Notes under the pieces: model-generated | The model's input: the letters and a program-made list of their open reading frames with translations, nothing else | Database searches by the model: none | What the model was told of the DNA's origin: nothing | Part shown: piece after piece, positions 26,107-40,140 of the stretch | How positions within the stretch are numbered: the first letter of the stretch is position 1 | Layout of the letters: every line of letters starts with the position of its first letter | Position numbers and translations under genes: made by a program | DNA from: Echinostoma caproni | Lineage: Eukaryota; Platyhelminthes; Trematoda; Plagiorchiida; Echinostomatidae | Direction: 5' to 3' | Length of the DNA stretch: 64,000 bases | NCBI GenBank assembly: GCA_900618425.1 | Contig: UZAN01039472.1 | Coordinates: 17,892 to 81,891 of the forward strand

Positions 26107-26275
26107 AATTCCATTTTGCCTGTTCACCGAGCTTGGTAATTTGTTTGCAAACGTTTCGTCTCCACTCGAGTTGATATCGTCAGTGCTTGTGCCACTTCAC
26201 AAGTACTGACGATGTCAACTCGGTGATGAAACTTTTGCCAACAGACAAGCTCGGCGAACAGGCGAAATGGAATTC
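26107..26275. repeat. 169-base long hairpin (foldback) repeat
   Basis: The left arm starts GAATTCCATTTTGCCTGTTC and the right arm ends GAACAGGCGAAATGGAATTC, its near-exact complement. Pairing continues inward through the GACGATGTCAACTCG region to a small loop at about 26191. A few mismatches lie in each arm. No coding capacity and no obvious target-site duplication. It may be a MITE or two head-to-head ends of a Penelope-like element; the inner arm contains CGGTGATGAAAC, often found at such ends. Confidence 0.75.
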
Positions 26276-27419
26276 TCGTTGCCTGTCAGAATGCGCTTGA
26301 AGAATCGGGCATAGGTTTTACTATTCGGGAACAAAACTTTTGACTTCCAATCCGAAGGTCCTCGTTTCGAGTAACAGCAGGTACACAATAATGTTACGCA
26401 CCGCTATTGAGTTTCAACAACATGTTTAGTGCCCGCTTTCTGGCCATTAGACATATAACACCCCATTGCATTAAAACTGCATTCTGACATTGTCATCTTC
26501 AGCGATTTTGACGAACAACAATTTACTCTTTGGTAGTTCATCAATCGATAAAACAAAGGATGGGGCATCTTTGTGGGCGAGGGTGGGGTGATTGGCGGTT
26601 TTTCCGAATCAGTACAATTTTCATTGCGGGACAATTTCGGATAAAATATAGATGTAAACAAATAGGCCATTAAATTTTGCTCGTTTATGGTAATAACAAT
26701 TGCGGTTGGCTATGGGGAACTTGTTGCCCAGTAAAGAAGATGTATCCATATCAAGCAATGGCTGTTAGTTAATAGGAGTTGGGCTGTGACAACATGAGCA
26801 ATGTGAAGAGATTAGCTTTTGGCACAGATATAGTATATTTAGATGAAGCACATATGCTTCTTTTGTAGTAGTAATGTAACGCTCCCCTATCTCTCTTTGA
26901 TTCACTGGGTGTTTGACTGAATCGCTTAACGGGTTAGCTGAGAATATAAGTACACATTAGTTGGATCGAATACATGTTTAGCCAGTCGGCAATGATATAG
27001 TTTTCTAAAACGGCGGAGCGCAAGATTCGAAGAGTATACTTATAGTTGATGGCCCAGAATTGTCTGGCTCGAAGCCCTATTGGTAATGGTTGTTTACTAT
27101 CTGTGCCTCATTGACCCTTATCACTATTGTAAGCACTTGATAAAAGCCAGTCCCGATGTATGGACTAAGATGAGCATTATGCATAATTATTAGACCAATG
27201 CAGATCTGATAACAAACAATTTGTTATTTGGAGGCTTCGGGTATACTAAGAGGACGTTCTATTGAAAGAGAGTGATTGAAATTTCTGATTTTGCAAACAG
27301 AAGAAAGTGAATGACTAACTTTGGTATTCCGTAGGACCATGGACGGGTCATGGGAGGAGCACCTGGATGAATCGAGAAAGAGTATATGCCAATGGAAATG
27401 TTTGTGATGACCGAAAAAG

Positions 27420-27575
27420 AGCACTGGACAGCTGTTTCGTCCTGTTTGGGATTCGTCACCAATGCCTATTTTTTGTGTCCCCCTCAGGACTCGAACCGCG
27501 AAGCTTCGGGTAGGGACTTCAATGCCAATGTGTATAACATTGTTCTTTTCTGCATTGTCCTCGAACCCACCTGAG
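27420..27575 (-). mobile_element. Hammerhead-type SINE, decayed copy (minus strand)
   Basis: Minus strand: a B-box-like CGCGGTTCGAGTCC near 27490, then GTGACGA (decayed CTGATGA), ATCC/GGAC stem, GAAACAGCTGTCCAGTGCTC at 27421-27440. The 3' half of the ribozyme is intact, the 5' half has lost the core. Confidence 0.65.
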
Positions 27576-30500
27576 GGTTATTCTCAATGTTGTTACTTTA
27601 GGATTTTAAATGGGGAAAGTATTCTACATAATCGCATCTACCATAACAAAATTTGTTTGCTCAAGTGAATACTATTATTGGAATGGAAGACCCCTATGTG
27701 GGGTTCAAAACAAGAGGGCTGCGGTAAGATTAACTTGAAACATGTTCCCGATCTACTCAAAAGCTCTACAGCTGGTGGTTACTGAGAGAAACAATTTTTA
27801 TAAACTATTAATGTAAAGTGTTTTCATATTAGGTCTCCAACTCTAAAAAGTTGTACTACTGGAAGTAAAACATGTTATGGAATGAAAGTTGTTGAAATTT
27901 CATAATATAAACATGGATGGATTTAATCTTTATCAGATCAACTTTGCATTGACACAGCTTGAATCCCCTTGAGCTAAATCCTGTCTTTTGAAATGTAGCC
28001 TTTCAATCACCAGTGATCGATAAATGCCTGTATTACATATAATCCAAACGTAAAACGGATTCGCTTCAACCTGAAACCTTTTAGTTATGCCTTCTTAATT
28101 CATAACTATGTTTTCTCAACAATTTATCTGCCTCGCAGTCTATGTGCATTAGACAACTTTAGCACGTGAAAGTTTCCCACTCGTTTTTTTGGTTTAGCTT
28201 GTTAAACAGTTATAAACCACCACCATCATCATCATCGTTCGAGTTCTTGAAAATAACAAGCGATTTTTACCCTAAGCCACGAGACGTCAGAAGAGCCTAC
28301 CGGCAAGTATGCAACAACACGATCGGATAGACTACCATGAAATGGATTGAAATGACCTGTGTTCTCTTCTATAACGTCTCAAAACATCGTTTCATGTACA
28401 GTGGGACATTGGCTTTCTCTTGTTTTACAACCTGTGAAACCCTTTCAGTAAATTTAAGGCGTTTAATAAAAAAACCGGATATAGTAATTGGTACAATTTA
28501 CCAAGTATCCTTCCGTCGTCCACGAAAGTTTCAAACATTGTCTAAGCGGATAAATGGTACTCGATGCGAAGAAGAGGCCAAGTACAAAGCCACTCACCTT
28601 CGAGGCCGAGTGCAGGGCAATGTCTCGGCCTGTGCTTATTTAAATTTTGACTAATCTGTGAATCTCTGTTCAACTTAAACTCATCTATCAACGTAGCCCA
28701 TGCATTAACACAGAACATCTCCCAAGTGAAAAATTGCGATTGATCCCAAGAGATTTTTTATCGAACAGTAGGAATGTAAGTTCTGCTGAGGGTTGGCCAC
28801 GAAGCAATGAAAATGTTCGGCATGGGGAAATCAACTGATAGCTAGCTCATTAGGGAAGATGTTTACTGCAAACTATGGGTTGCAGCCCTGGCCAGTTTCG
28901 AACAGCACCAAAGTGAATTTGTATTTCATGTGTGAGAGAAAGCGTCAAATATTATGTCCAGTGATTAACATTTTCTCAATGTTACTCATTGTTCGGGGTT
29001 GTTATATAATCCAAGGTACATTTCCACTGATGTGCCTCTTCGATTGTTTGGAGTGTGGTCAGATTGTGGTAGCAGCACCGGGTTAAACTGTGGAGAGATC
29101 GTTGAAAGTAGCTGACCACTTTGTCTAACATTCGTGTAACGTCACTGAGAAGTCGGAATTCCGTGTTCAGTGAACAATTTGGATCTTTGGATTACTTGTC
29201 GAGTTCAAGCGGGAAGTCGTGTGTATTTCTTTTTCTTCAAGCGTAGATGGCTGTGGAATATCACATATTATATAATCCCAAATTGTGAAAGTGAATTCAA
29301 TTTTAGGTTCAATTTAAAATAGTTTCTTTAAACTATCTAAGAAATCAACATTCTTTGTTGATATACCGAAAAAACTGTTTGGTTCTTTCATGGCACTCTG
29401 ATGAACTTCGCCTCTGACAGTCCAGTAGATAAAATGTCTTTTTCAACCTCGTTTTCAAACTATCTTTCAGCGATTTGTCTGGGGATATTTTCGCGCGATG
29501 TACAAGTTAACATGTAAAAAGTTACGACCATTAATGGCAAACGATTGTGAGAAATCTCATGGGTACATGAACTGCCTATTCCGCAAATAAGTCATCCGCA
29601 TGGTATATGAAACAAGCTACTTCTGTGATTACTTTATTAAACCATAATCATGCAAACAGTCAACCTCGCAAGAAAAACAATTGAATGGATTTCGTCGTAT
29701 AGACGCAATTTTTCATTAAGCTTGTAAGATTGTCCCATCCACGTATGAACAAAAAATTAAAACTCAAACAGTTTATCAAAACTAATTTACAGAGAAAACA
29801 AACTGGTTTCTGAATGATTTTGAAACTTTTACTATTAGCATGAGTACCTGATTGGTGCCCAATAACAAATAATAAAGGAAGTATAATGACAAAGACCCTG
29901 GGTCAGAGTTAGGGTGACGAGGATTACCGGTTTACACCAGGTTCGTTCTGGATCAACATTGCGCTACCATATTTCAGTTAGAGCTAATCCGTGCTAACTC
30001 TGATTGGACAACTCGCACTTCTGAATAATTAATATTCACCGTACATTTCCACAACAAGTAGTTGCTGTCTAGTTACAAACTAGTGGAAACTCCCAAAAGT
30101 TTCCGTGTCGGTACATCTTTACGAACTAGGGGAATGACGTGAGTTAAAGGGACCACTGTTTGAGCTTTTCTTACGATCCTATCGAGAGGTGATGAGACAC
30201 AAATATGCGTTTCTCTTTTTATGTTGATAGAATTATTTTTATGTTATTATTATGTTGTAGGATTATAGTTGTCGTAAGGCTTCTCAAGGTTTGCACTGTG
30301 CATCCGTTTTGTTGACCCTGTTATCATACAGTGCACTTCATCGGGACCAAGTGTCAATAGAGGTCCTAGGTGACCGGAAACCCTTACTTTTGGAGAAGGG
30401 ACTAACGGCAGTTATAATAATCATGTGAAATATTTTGCAGCATTTCCAAATAAAGGAAACCGTTGGACCTATAAGAAGTTTATGCTCATGTGTAATCATT

Positions 30501-31659
30501 GAGTTTGATTATGAATTAACTGCCGTGCTTTTTTGCTGGATTGACAATAGTCCTAAATGTAGTCACCAAAGCGTATGTTACAATGGATGCGTCCGCGTTT
30601 TAAGGTTTATATTCCGTTGTCAACAATGCGGATGCGTTTAGTTCAACGGGTGGCTAATACTCTTCTATCTCAGATCTACTCGAACTGTGGTTAGGATTAA
30701 AATTCCTCCCGTTATAAGGGTGGTTAGTTTACGGTCTCACTCAATTTTTGTCCTAGTCCCGCCAGCCAGCCGAGGAGTTTAACTTGGTCAAATCAATCAT
30801 TTGGGATCCATGAATACTCTGAGTGCAAACCAAGATTTAAGTCAACTCGAGGTTTGCTTTAGTTACCTAGTTCGTAATAGAAGACAAACAATCAGATGAC
30901 AACACAGGATCTATTTGAAATACAACTTTGTTGCCCACCGTGATCATGCAGAATTTAGCTAGTGAATGTACCAGAACGCGGTTTTAACCCTGAAATTTTT
31001 ATGAAGTTTAGAATTCAATCAAATTCGACGTGATATTTGGAAAAATAATATCGGAACATGTACCAACCGGTATTGCGATTTTGAATGGCTTCACTCTAGT
31101 TCCCTGATGTGTTTCACTAATCCATGTACATTGAATAAAATCATACTTTTTAGTACACACCTTGGGATTGTTTTTCTAACACAAAAATCGATTGTGAAGA
31201 ACAAATTTATCAAAACGAGGGAATTGGAAGTAGTTCTGAAGTTCTGAAGCCTCTGTGCGCCCTCAAAATAAGTGAGATACACCCGACACAGACTAATATG
31301 GAGATTGGAAAAACTGAGCGCACAGAGCGCTCAACACCATTCATTACGCTGAAATCAAATTTACCAAAACATTAAACGAAGCCCAAGTAACAGCCACATT
31401 GCAACCCTAGGCACTTCATTTATTACCTTTTAATTGCTTTCCGGGTAAACATAGACAAGATACATTTCAGTTCAGTCGGTGCCTGGTGAACTATGTTCTG
31501 TGGTATACAGAAGTTCACACTTTACATATGTACTATATTCACGAAGTCTTTGGTTATCGTGTACAGCTACTGTGAACAGTTCCAATGGATAATAAATAAA
31601 TACCATTTTACTTTCTTTTTTAATTATTGAATATACAATTATACAATCAACATTCAGGA

Positions 31660-31780
31660 AGGGGGGTCGCAGTCATACAAACGCTGCCTGGAAAGACGGG
31701 TGACGGTGGAGCGGTTCGAACCCGAGACTCCCGGGCCACAAGTTGGTGGTCTACCCATTTGGCCACCACCGCCAATAGAT
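31660..31780 (-). mobile_element. tRNA-derived SINE head, second family (minus strand)
   Basis: Minus strand: GGCGGTGGTGGCCAAATGGG (A-box region) then CTCGGGTTCGAACCGC (B box) about 50 bases on. Related to the copy at 9120-9215. Confidence 0.6.
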
Positions 31781-32145
31781 GCACTAGAGGTCATTCAAAC
31801 CAGGCTGATTTTCATCGAGTATGCAGTGCATTTAGAGAGATTTCATATTAGCATAAATGGGACTCACAGAGAATCAACCGAGGATATCTATCGGAGGAGA
31901 GAAGAACGCAAATGAAGTTTAAAGGAGTAACAGATATACGTTTGAATAGTCCCATGAAACGCATTCAGACAAACAACAGCGTGGCGAACAAGCTCGTTTT
32001 CAGTCTTAATCACGTCATTATAACACTAAAAATGACTAAAAACAAGGACAAGAAGAGATAACAAATCCCACCTCTAATGATTCAGATGTGTGTACAAGTG
32101 TTCTTGCGACCTACATATCACGGTGTCAAAAGTTCAAGTGGTTTC

Positions 32146-32600
32146 TCACGTGTCGGGGTGGATGAAGTGGGTTAGGGGAGCTTCAGTGCTTGCATGAATA
32201 TCCTCGGGCACTCTGGGCGATTGTGGATCCAAAAGCTTACCTCCTCTGCCTTGGCTATGGTACAATGCTTCGCTGTTCTTGATTGACGACATCAAACCTT
32301 TCAAATAGGTCAAAACACGCCTTCCACCTCCAATCAGTGATTCAACTAAACTTACCGTGCTCATAATTGTCTTGATTTCCCTTGCCCTCAGCTAAGCCAC
32401 GTAGTGCTCATGTGACCATGATGGGATAAAACACTTGACCGCAAGGCCAATCTACGCAGTCCAACACGAATAGGTGAATGAGTATAAGAACACAAATAAG
32501 AATGCAGAAAGGGTCACTCTTCCCTTCAATCGGAACTACATTGCACACGAGTTTGGCCATAAAGGTGTCAGCGACTGATAGATCTAGAGATGACTGCATT
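32146..32600 (-). mobile_element. Possible Penelope-type reverse transcriptase remnant (minus strand)
   Basis: The minus strand frame 32408-32599 contains LDLSVADTFMAKLVCNVV, similar to the Penelope reverse transcriptase block SPLGPVLADIFMAKLE. The neighbouring minus frame (32146-32364) has VESLIGGGRRVLTYLKGLMS, which I do not recognise. No YADD/YVDD box found. The identification rests on one short motif. Confidence 0.35.
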
Positions 32601-34386
32601 GCACTCTCATCTTTTTGGCTATATCATTGATTTGAAATTGGTCATTACGGTTGCATAACGATATTTGCAGTCCAGCCCACATTAACGTTGTTCTCTTGAA
32701 TAAATTCGCATGTGATTGATAGTTTCCCCAGCTGACACGTCTGTTGCCAAGGGGTTTTGAATCCTTTCTACGAAGTGAAAAATGTCTCGTATCATATCTG
32801 TAACCGATAACAGAGACCTAGACGTTTATGTTTGATGTGGAATTTCGTCGCATACAGCATTCAAGCAAGTCAATAGTTCGATAAATGAGGCTGATCAACC
32901 GCCCGATGGTTATGCCAGGAGTATGTTTGCATTCCAAATACCCGTTCACAGGTTTGATCCTCAATTGTGTTGATGGGTTCACAGACATAAACGCGGCCAA
33001 ACAAAATGTAAACGATTGCACAATAATCAAATACATTTTACTTTACGCCTCTGGGTTTGTATAAAATAAAATGAATCCTTTTGAGGAATCAAAAATGATA
33101 CATTTATCCGTTGATCTCATTTTTTGCATTTGCTGCACTGGAAACCTCCGAAAGTTTAATTCTACCACTATGATGACACAAAGAATATTTTGATGAAAAA
33201 TTGTTTGTTCGGTTAACGAGTAAGTATCTTAGTATCTAATATTTGAAAATAGTTTCTATCAAATAGTGGTGAAATAGTAGTTAATAAACAGCAAATTTTA
33301 CTTGGACATAACTCGGATCATTTATGTCTGGTATCAGTTTGATTCATATCCGACGACCAGCATGGCACATTCCGATGAACAGTGACGCAAATCGTTAATG
33401 ATGATCACAACGCAGTAATGGGGAAAAATTCACCAGATGCATGATTTTTAATTTTCCACTCAGATATGGTATCAGAAATTGAAGATATGTTAAGCACAGT
33501 ACCGACAAGCAGATGAACTGGAACTGAATTTCCGCATTCACTTGTAAAACTCGGTAGATCCCATACAGTCATCAACATTGGAATAGAAATCGACACGTGT
33601 GTTCATTCATTGAATATAAAATCATCAATGACACCAGCAGTGATAGTCAAGTGTGGTTCTAATCAAATTTTAAAACCATGAGGGACGTTAAAGTAAATGG
33701 ACTAGGTGACGGTTTTCTTCCGTGTGACTTCAGGTAAATAGAGACCAAAAAATGGATAAAAATGTCATTGTCTTTTTGATGAAACCCAAAAAGGACAAAT
33801 TTATCTCCCCATTAGCTGTTCTGTTTGATTGAGCGAATCACAGAGACTGTTCAATTGCTAAACCATAAACACGAACGTAATATATTGATTTTATCTACTG
33901 GAATCTATCAGATATCACTCACGTTAAGAGACATGCATAATCAATTAGTATCTGTTTACCTAAAGAGTTTTCAGTAAATGTACCTTGTCTTTTGTCAGTA
34001 CTCACAATGGTCTACGAGTCACGTGCACTGAATTCCACATGATACTAAACGTTCATTCTCATTCAAAGTCCAGCCGATTACCTATATGAAATTCCAATGT
34101 GATTCGCGTGTACTCAACACAAAGGAACTTTTGCTATGCTATGCCAACAAACAACTGGTGATCTGACTTGCAAGAAAATCCTTGATATCCGACAGAACGT
34201 TATGTTATGCGATTATTCGCTGTATTAAGGCTCCAAAGACATAAAATCGATTTTGGATCATACGGTTAAATGGGTTGTTGATTCAAAATTCTGTCAAGAA
34301 CAGTAGCCAGTACTGCTGGTTTCCTAACTTTGATGGGTACTCCCGGTTTACTCTCATACATGATAAGTTGTAAACACGTGATATGA

Positions 34387-34690
34387 TCAATACCTGATGC
34401 GTCGATCGAGCAACTTTGAGTATGGAATCTTATCGAACAGGTGGAGACAATCTCTGTGAATTTTTAATTCTTTGATTTCCAAAAATTCCATGGGATGTGA
34501 ACTGAACCAAGTGCCGGATACGTAGGCGAGTAAGGAAGTTGCGTGCAACCAGATGTCACATTTTGAATTAGTACACTGCCCAAAAACAGTTGAGGAAGTT
34601 CCTTCAAATGGGCGACCAGAAGACAGTATCCAAAACCGGCCCACGATAATGCATGGTTGATGGTTGTATAAACTGAACTGAACTAAGGAA
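34387..34690 (+). repeat. Repeat end with (GAACT)n tail
   Basis: A TAAACTGAACTGAACT tail at 34667-34684 matches the tail type at 58047-58068 and suggests the 3' end of a non-LTR element. The 300 bases before it have an open minus frame that I do not recognise. Confidence 0.35.
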
Positions 34691-36246
34691 GTGGCCCCCA
34701 AATGGTCTTCAAAATGTTAAATTTAGTTAAATTTATTCTAATAAACTTATTTATTTGAAGAATCTACCTGCTTGATAAACACCTCAAATAAGTTTCCTTT
34801 GCTTCTAAAATAGATGAATGACCAAATTTTTTTACGGAATAACGCTCTTTTGGCGATTAGAAGAAGTCAAAAGAGGTAATGGTGCACTAAGTTGTATCGA
34901 CTTATCGCTCCAGATGACGTCTTTCATTCAAACCACTTCAAAACAGATTTCCTAATTTTCTATGTATTGTATGGTAGCTTTTTAATTGACCGCCTCCTTC
35001 CTACTAAAAACTGCTTGTTCCATCATGTTATTCAATAAGCAGAAGTAGAAGGAAAAGAAGCTTTCCAGGATTGGAAATCCTGTCTGGGATATTTGTTTAT
35101 CTCATAGATCCCATACAGTTCACCCTCTAACATTTCCTTGCCCCATAAACATTACCGGCTGATAATGTGAGTTACTAGTAAAAGTACGTTGAAATAATTA
35201 GAAAATAGCAGTTATTAAGAGCACAAACTTTATCTACGTGACAGGAAAAGGGCAATCCTTTATAAAGACATTTACCGCATAGGAGTACAATAATAATAAT
35301 AGTATTTATATACAATAAAGATAACGTCAAAATTAATGGCATTAAAATATGGTGACAACATCCATTTTGTTAGTAGTTCGACAGTCCGATTGAAACGAAT
35401 TATGAATAGGCACCTGACATTATCCATGGTGGTTGTATACAGTGACTGTATATATAATATAAAGAAGAAAAAGTATACTCATCCTACATCAAAATCATAA
35501 AGTAATGAAACACGAGTTTCCGAAACAGAGGAACACTCGTTTTGTATTCGTTATAATATCAAGCGCACGGAATGAGCAGTTTTATCACTGTTGCCAAGAA
35601 TGAAAGTGTATGCTAGTCAGAAGAGATGCACAGAGCCTAGAAATAAATCTAAAAGTAAATGAAATAACCTGGTTTAAATAATCTTATCTTGTTCACTTAT
35701 TGTCCATACAAAAAATTTCCTTATCGGTAGTCACGAACTAAGATGCACAGCTATCATAAATTCGGTATCGTACAATTGGTTTTAACACGAAAAACAGACT
35801 AACTCTAACGATGACTGCGGCCAAAAGGAAGACTGATTGACTATTTTAAATGTAAACTGACATTGCGAGATGTACTTTGGGGGTCCTCCATAGTTATAGT
35901 TATTATTATATAACACAATACTGCAGATATATTTGCAACAAGCAATAGTGCACTAAAAATACGTAATCCTACGATGATACAAATGCGAATTAAGTTGTCA
36001 TCTATGGGGGCAGAATGAGCGTAGTGTATAAGTTTAATTAAACTTGAATTCAAAGAGATTAACTACTTTTAGGATTCGCGATCAATACATCCGCTTCTCT
36101 GAACTACCGTTAGGATCTTTCGAGTAATTCAGGTGTATTATGAAATGTGTAAAACAGTAACGGTTGACTCATTCTCCCCGATGGAAAATACACGGAAACC
36201 GGAAATTGGCAACTCCTGATACCTTTTCTTTCGCTTTTGAATGCAG

Positions 36247-36373
36247 GATATTGAGAATAAATACGATCGACGGCAGCGTTACCAGTCCATATTTACCAAC
36301 GCTCCACTGTACCAAGTCTATTCTCAGCGCGTTGCACGTAAAGAAACAAAACGAGAGGCCCGGCGTCGCCATG
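36247..36373 (+). CDS. RhoGEF exon 5, pre-DH basic segment with APLYQVY motif
   Basis: A GAATGCAG acceptor and a GTGAGT donor (36374) bound 127 nt open in one frame, entering at phase 0 and leaving one base. The peptide starts DIENKYDRRQRYQSIF, contains APLYQVYSQRVARK and ends in a run of Arg. Ephexin-type GEFs carry a short tyrosine-containing segment before the DH domain that takes part in autoinhibition and is a kinase target. The PLYQVY motif may be the equivalent, but that is inference from position and look only. Confidence 0.8.
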
Positions 36374-38157
36374 GTGAGTTTTATTGGGATCGGGCTCTAC
36401 CATGTTTGCTTCTGTCGCTTTGTGCACTTTGCAATCGAAATTCAGAAATGTTTTGGTCCGTTATATTCATTATAATGCGCGTAAGTCTTTAACCAAAAGA
36501 TCCATCAGTAAACTATGACTGTTGACATTTTCCCAGTGACCATCATTACTGCCGGCCATATTGACATCGTTTTTCTGTTCACCCATCGTTATATCTGGCG
36601 TGAAAGAGAGATAATTCAGTTTGTGTTGTGTTACGGTTTCGCACTTTGACTTGCTGCCTGATTACACTCAGTTTACGGCACTTTGGTTGGTGCGATGAGA
36701 ACAGTTGAATTCCATAGAACATTAGGGTTTTTAACTGATGGTAATCGCGTATATAACCATGCGACTAAGAAAGGTATATATCTGCGAACTGAGAATCTTC
36801 ATTCGATCGAGAATTATTCTACCACGAAGAAATAGAGCATGGAATTGGATTCAGTGGTATGGTCGTTTGTGATGGTGTTAACATCAAATTAATGATCTAT
36901 TTCGAAATGACAACTACTCGGTGAATTGAACTGTCTGCAAGTCATAGCAAATGCGATTTCAGATTGAGATAACGTTTGTCGAAAGCATAGTTTTAGTAAC
37001 ATGTTCGAATGTTTTCGAGTGTTGTCGTTGCCTTGCACAAGACCTGACAACGTGAGTATGCACGCTATATTCCGGTTTGCGTCGAAAGCCTGGAACCGTG
37101 CACAAGCGTAGCTACCGTGAGGTCAAACGTGATGTGTATAATCTTTAGAGATAAGCCATATAACAGAAATCGAGCAATCAATCGAAGTGCGTTCAACTAA
37201 TAAGAGCATAATTACATCTATCCTGTTTCTGCTATACCGGACCGAGTTAATAAAACCCACGTTCACTGTCTGACATGATACGGAGGCAACTAAGAGACAT
37301 TACAATTATCTCAACTGTGCCCCGATTGGTCTAGTCCCTGCTGACCTCTGAAGAAGCTCAGTCTCATTGGTCGTTGAGTAACTTTGGTTTTTGCGTGAAA
37401 ATAAAAAAGACCTACGGTAAAACGTTCACACCTTGTTTGGAATGCTCATCCCAAGACAAGCAGTTCATTTAAGGGAGGCATTCATCCTGTGCAGATACTT
37501 GAATTTTCTTCGTTCTCGTAAGTAAAATCAGTATTCGGACAACTCGTAATAATTAAATATACCTTTCAAAACCCATAAGAATATTTGCATGAACTCTGCT
37601 GACAGTGTCGTAAAACTAATCGGATTACTTTTGTTTTGTCAAGACAACATAAATCTGTACTTCATTTAGCCCTAACTACAATTAATTTGATCAAAGAAAT
37701 TCGTGTTCATTATAAGTGCATGTGCTGGGGCTATCCATATTTCCAAGGAGTTGCCTTTTAAATCACATTTCTTGATATTCCCCTGAATTTTCCGATGACC
37801 GTGATAGGCTAGAGTGGAGATAACTGGAACCGGCTAACAGCGATAAATCGGGATTGCGCGTTGTTGGTCTAGGTTATCCTGTTCAAGTAAATAACTGAAA
37901 TGAGTTGGTTGCTGTTCGTGCGTTCTTCCTGTGAGTTCCACAATCTCAATGCGAGTAAAACTGGCAGACATTCATCGCAAACAACAGTCGTCAAAATCTG
38001 AAACAGCTGGATACGTTATTCTCCAGTTTGTCAGCTTACATTTTTCTTATTCGGTGCTCAATATGCTCTGTTTATGATGCAAACAATTTACCATATTCGA
38101 ACGTACTTCAGTTATTGTTATGGTTGTTTTTCTCATCCCACTGTTCACTTCCTCAAG
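36374..38157 (+). other. Intron 5
   Basis: Nothing recognised beyond a short CCTCTGAAGAAGCTCAG segment at 37345, of the kind seen near the ends of Penelope-like elements. Confidence 0.6.
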
Positions 38158-38732
38158 ATGCTCGACAAACATCTGCCAAAGTTTCACCCGGTGATCATCC
38201 AACCGGTTCAAATAGTTTGGAATTCGACGACGCCCTGTTCGAACCAATTGATAGCGATGATCGCGAATTCGGTGATCCAGTATTCCCCGACCCACCTACA
38301 CTGAATTACAACCCCGACACTATCCCCCCGGAAGTTCCAAAGCACGGAATCCCAACCGATCTCAATCACAGATGGGATACAGAAGAATTGGCAGGCGCTG
38401 CAGCTGAGATTTGGAAACGAAATGCATCAACCCGAGGATCGTCACGCTCTACAGGTTCCGAGAGCCGCAAATCTCCACCGGTTGTCGACAATCGAACAAG
38501 AATTCGATCTTCAGATGGATCTCGTTCTCCGGATCGTACCGGGTCGTTGAATCGTACCCCTTCTTCACCCACCAGACCACGATATCCTCAATCCTGTTCT
38601 CTAGAGACCAAATCATTCGCTCAGGAAATTGCCGGAACTGGACCAAATCGTGCCATGTGGTGCAATATGCCACAGGTTATAGCAGCTGGATTATCGACTG
38701 GTTTATCTTCCTTGGAAAAGAAACTGCAAGAG
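38158..38732 (+). CDS. RhoGEF exon 6, acidic and Ser/Pro-rich linker ending at the DH domain
   Basis: This is the longest exon: 575 nt, bounded by CTTCCTCAAG (acceptor) and GTATGC (donor, 38733). It codes for an acidic stretch (residues 239-275 or so, including FDDALFEPIDSDD), then a Ser/Arg/Pro-rich tract, and finally SLEKKLQE, the first turn of the DH domain. The one base from exon 5 plus AT makes Asp; it leaves phase 0. The first part of the longer open frame (from 38028) is intron read-through. Middle residues look disordered. A WKRN segment near residue 305 and MWCNMPQV near residue 392 look like more ordered patches. Confidence 0.9.
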
Positions 38733-39749
38733 GTATGCAATAATATTTGTAGAATTTCGTTTTTATTCATTCCGAAGTATCGAGTATTATCCTTCACCTG
38801 GTTTCTATGAGTATGGTGCATTCTCTGATGTGTACATTCCTAATTGTAGATCATCTGAGATCATTGCATCAGTGTGCTCGCTGCGTGAAAGATTTATTCC
38901 TGGTAGTTTAAGAATACTTCCATAGCCTTATCAATACCCAGTTATTAGATATGATATTCCTGCTGGCGTGGAACCCAAATAATAATACATTGTCGTTACT
39001 TATTTTTTTGAAAGAAAGCAGGTTTCGTGGATGCATCCCGTCCTACAGTATCACTCAAACATGATGAACCAGAACCTTTCTCAGTTTTTAGGGTATTTCA
39101 GAGGTAATGATTAATTGGATTTCTCAAATGAGATTACCATTAGCAGACCAATTGGTATTTAAACATATTTGGATCAGAGAAAAACTATATTCCAATAACG
39201 GAATAAATCGAATAAATGGAATTGTATTCAAAAAAAGTAAGAATCGAACAAAACGAAGAAAATAAAGTTTTGCAAGGCACTACAAATCCTACAAAATACC
39301 ACTATAACTTTCATCTTGCGATAACGTGACGAGCTAAAAGTGGCACAGCGCCACGATGAACGCTTATGCTGGAAATCACTGAAAACACTAGTTCGTTTGG
39401 AATATGCAAAAAACCTGCAGTTTGAGCTAACCGTTGGAGCTTCGCGTTTAGACATAGCTCTTAATGAATACTCGGATATATGTCAAAGACCCGACGCCTT
39501 GTACCTATCCTAGTTTCTTACTTTTTCTGAGTTTCTGACTGCATTGGCTTCCTAGTCCCCTAAGACATGCACAGCAAACAAGAAGATACAAAGTATTTGA
39601 TCTTGGTTTTTTTAATTTAAATTGATTGTTGGAACTTTTCCGGCCGATTATGCGTTCAGGCATGTTTATAAATTAGGCTGAAAAGTAAAACATATCTTCA
39701 TTATTTTAAAAGAAAGAACCATATGGAAATATCGCACTATTTGTTTCCA

Positions 39750-40140
39750 GGTCGATTTCATCGCACCTGAACATGGTGCATACTACAGGATTCACAACTT
39801 TTGATCGGAGTTTTATAGGGCAACAAAGAAAAACAGACAAACAAAAAGTTTGATTCACTCATTGGAGTCTTCATCAGTTGATAGCAATCACTTCCGCAAA
39901 CCTTAGCTATCTTGCAACTCATGACTTGCAGATAACTCGAAACGCTGCGCTTTGGTCAATCTGGTGTAGCGTCACCAGAAGATGTCGAGCTATGGTTGAT
40001 GCCTGAGTCCTATGGTTTCGATTCTCATTTCTATGCTTCTGACTTGACCTCGATTGCGTCATTCGACGTTGGAAACCAATTGGAATGTGCTCAACCGCCC
40101 GGTTACGTAACTGTGGCACCATATCAACACTGGAGTTAGT
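39750..40140 (+). repeat. Unclassified repeat family, plus-strand copy
   Basis: Shares CACCTGAACATGGTGCATAC, ATAGCAATCACTTCCGCAAA and CGAAACGCTGCGC with the copies at 42400-42957. The last 130 bases read IASFDVGNQLECAQPPGYVT then VAP and a stop 7 codons later, a peptide that is conserved in the second copy, so the family once coded for a protein. Confidence 0.6.

Larger units (their letters stand above)
25785..36246 (+). other. Intron 4 (about 10.5 kb)
   Basis: Holds the long hairpin at 26.1 kb, a SINE at 27.4 kb, a SINE head at 31.7 kb, a possible Penelope remnant at 32.1-32.6 kb and a tailed repeat near 34.6 kb. The remainder shows nothing recognisable. Confidence 0.6.

Noticed and set aside
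28337..28654. 105-codon plus-strand frame in intron 4
   Set aside because: No recognised motif, no good splice sites and ordinary composition; treated as chance.
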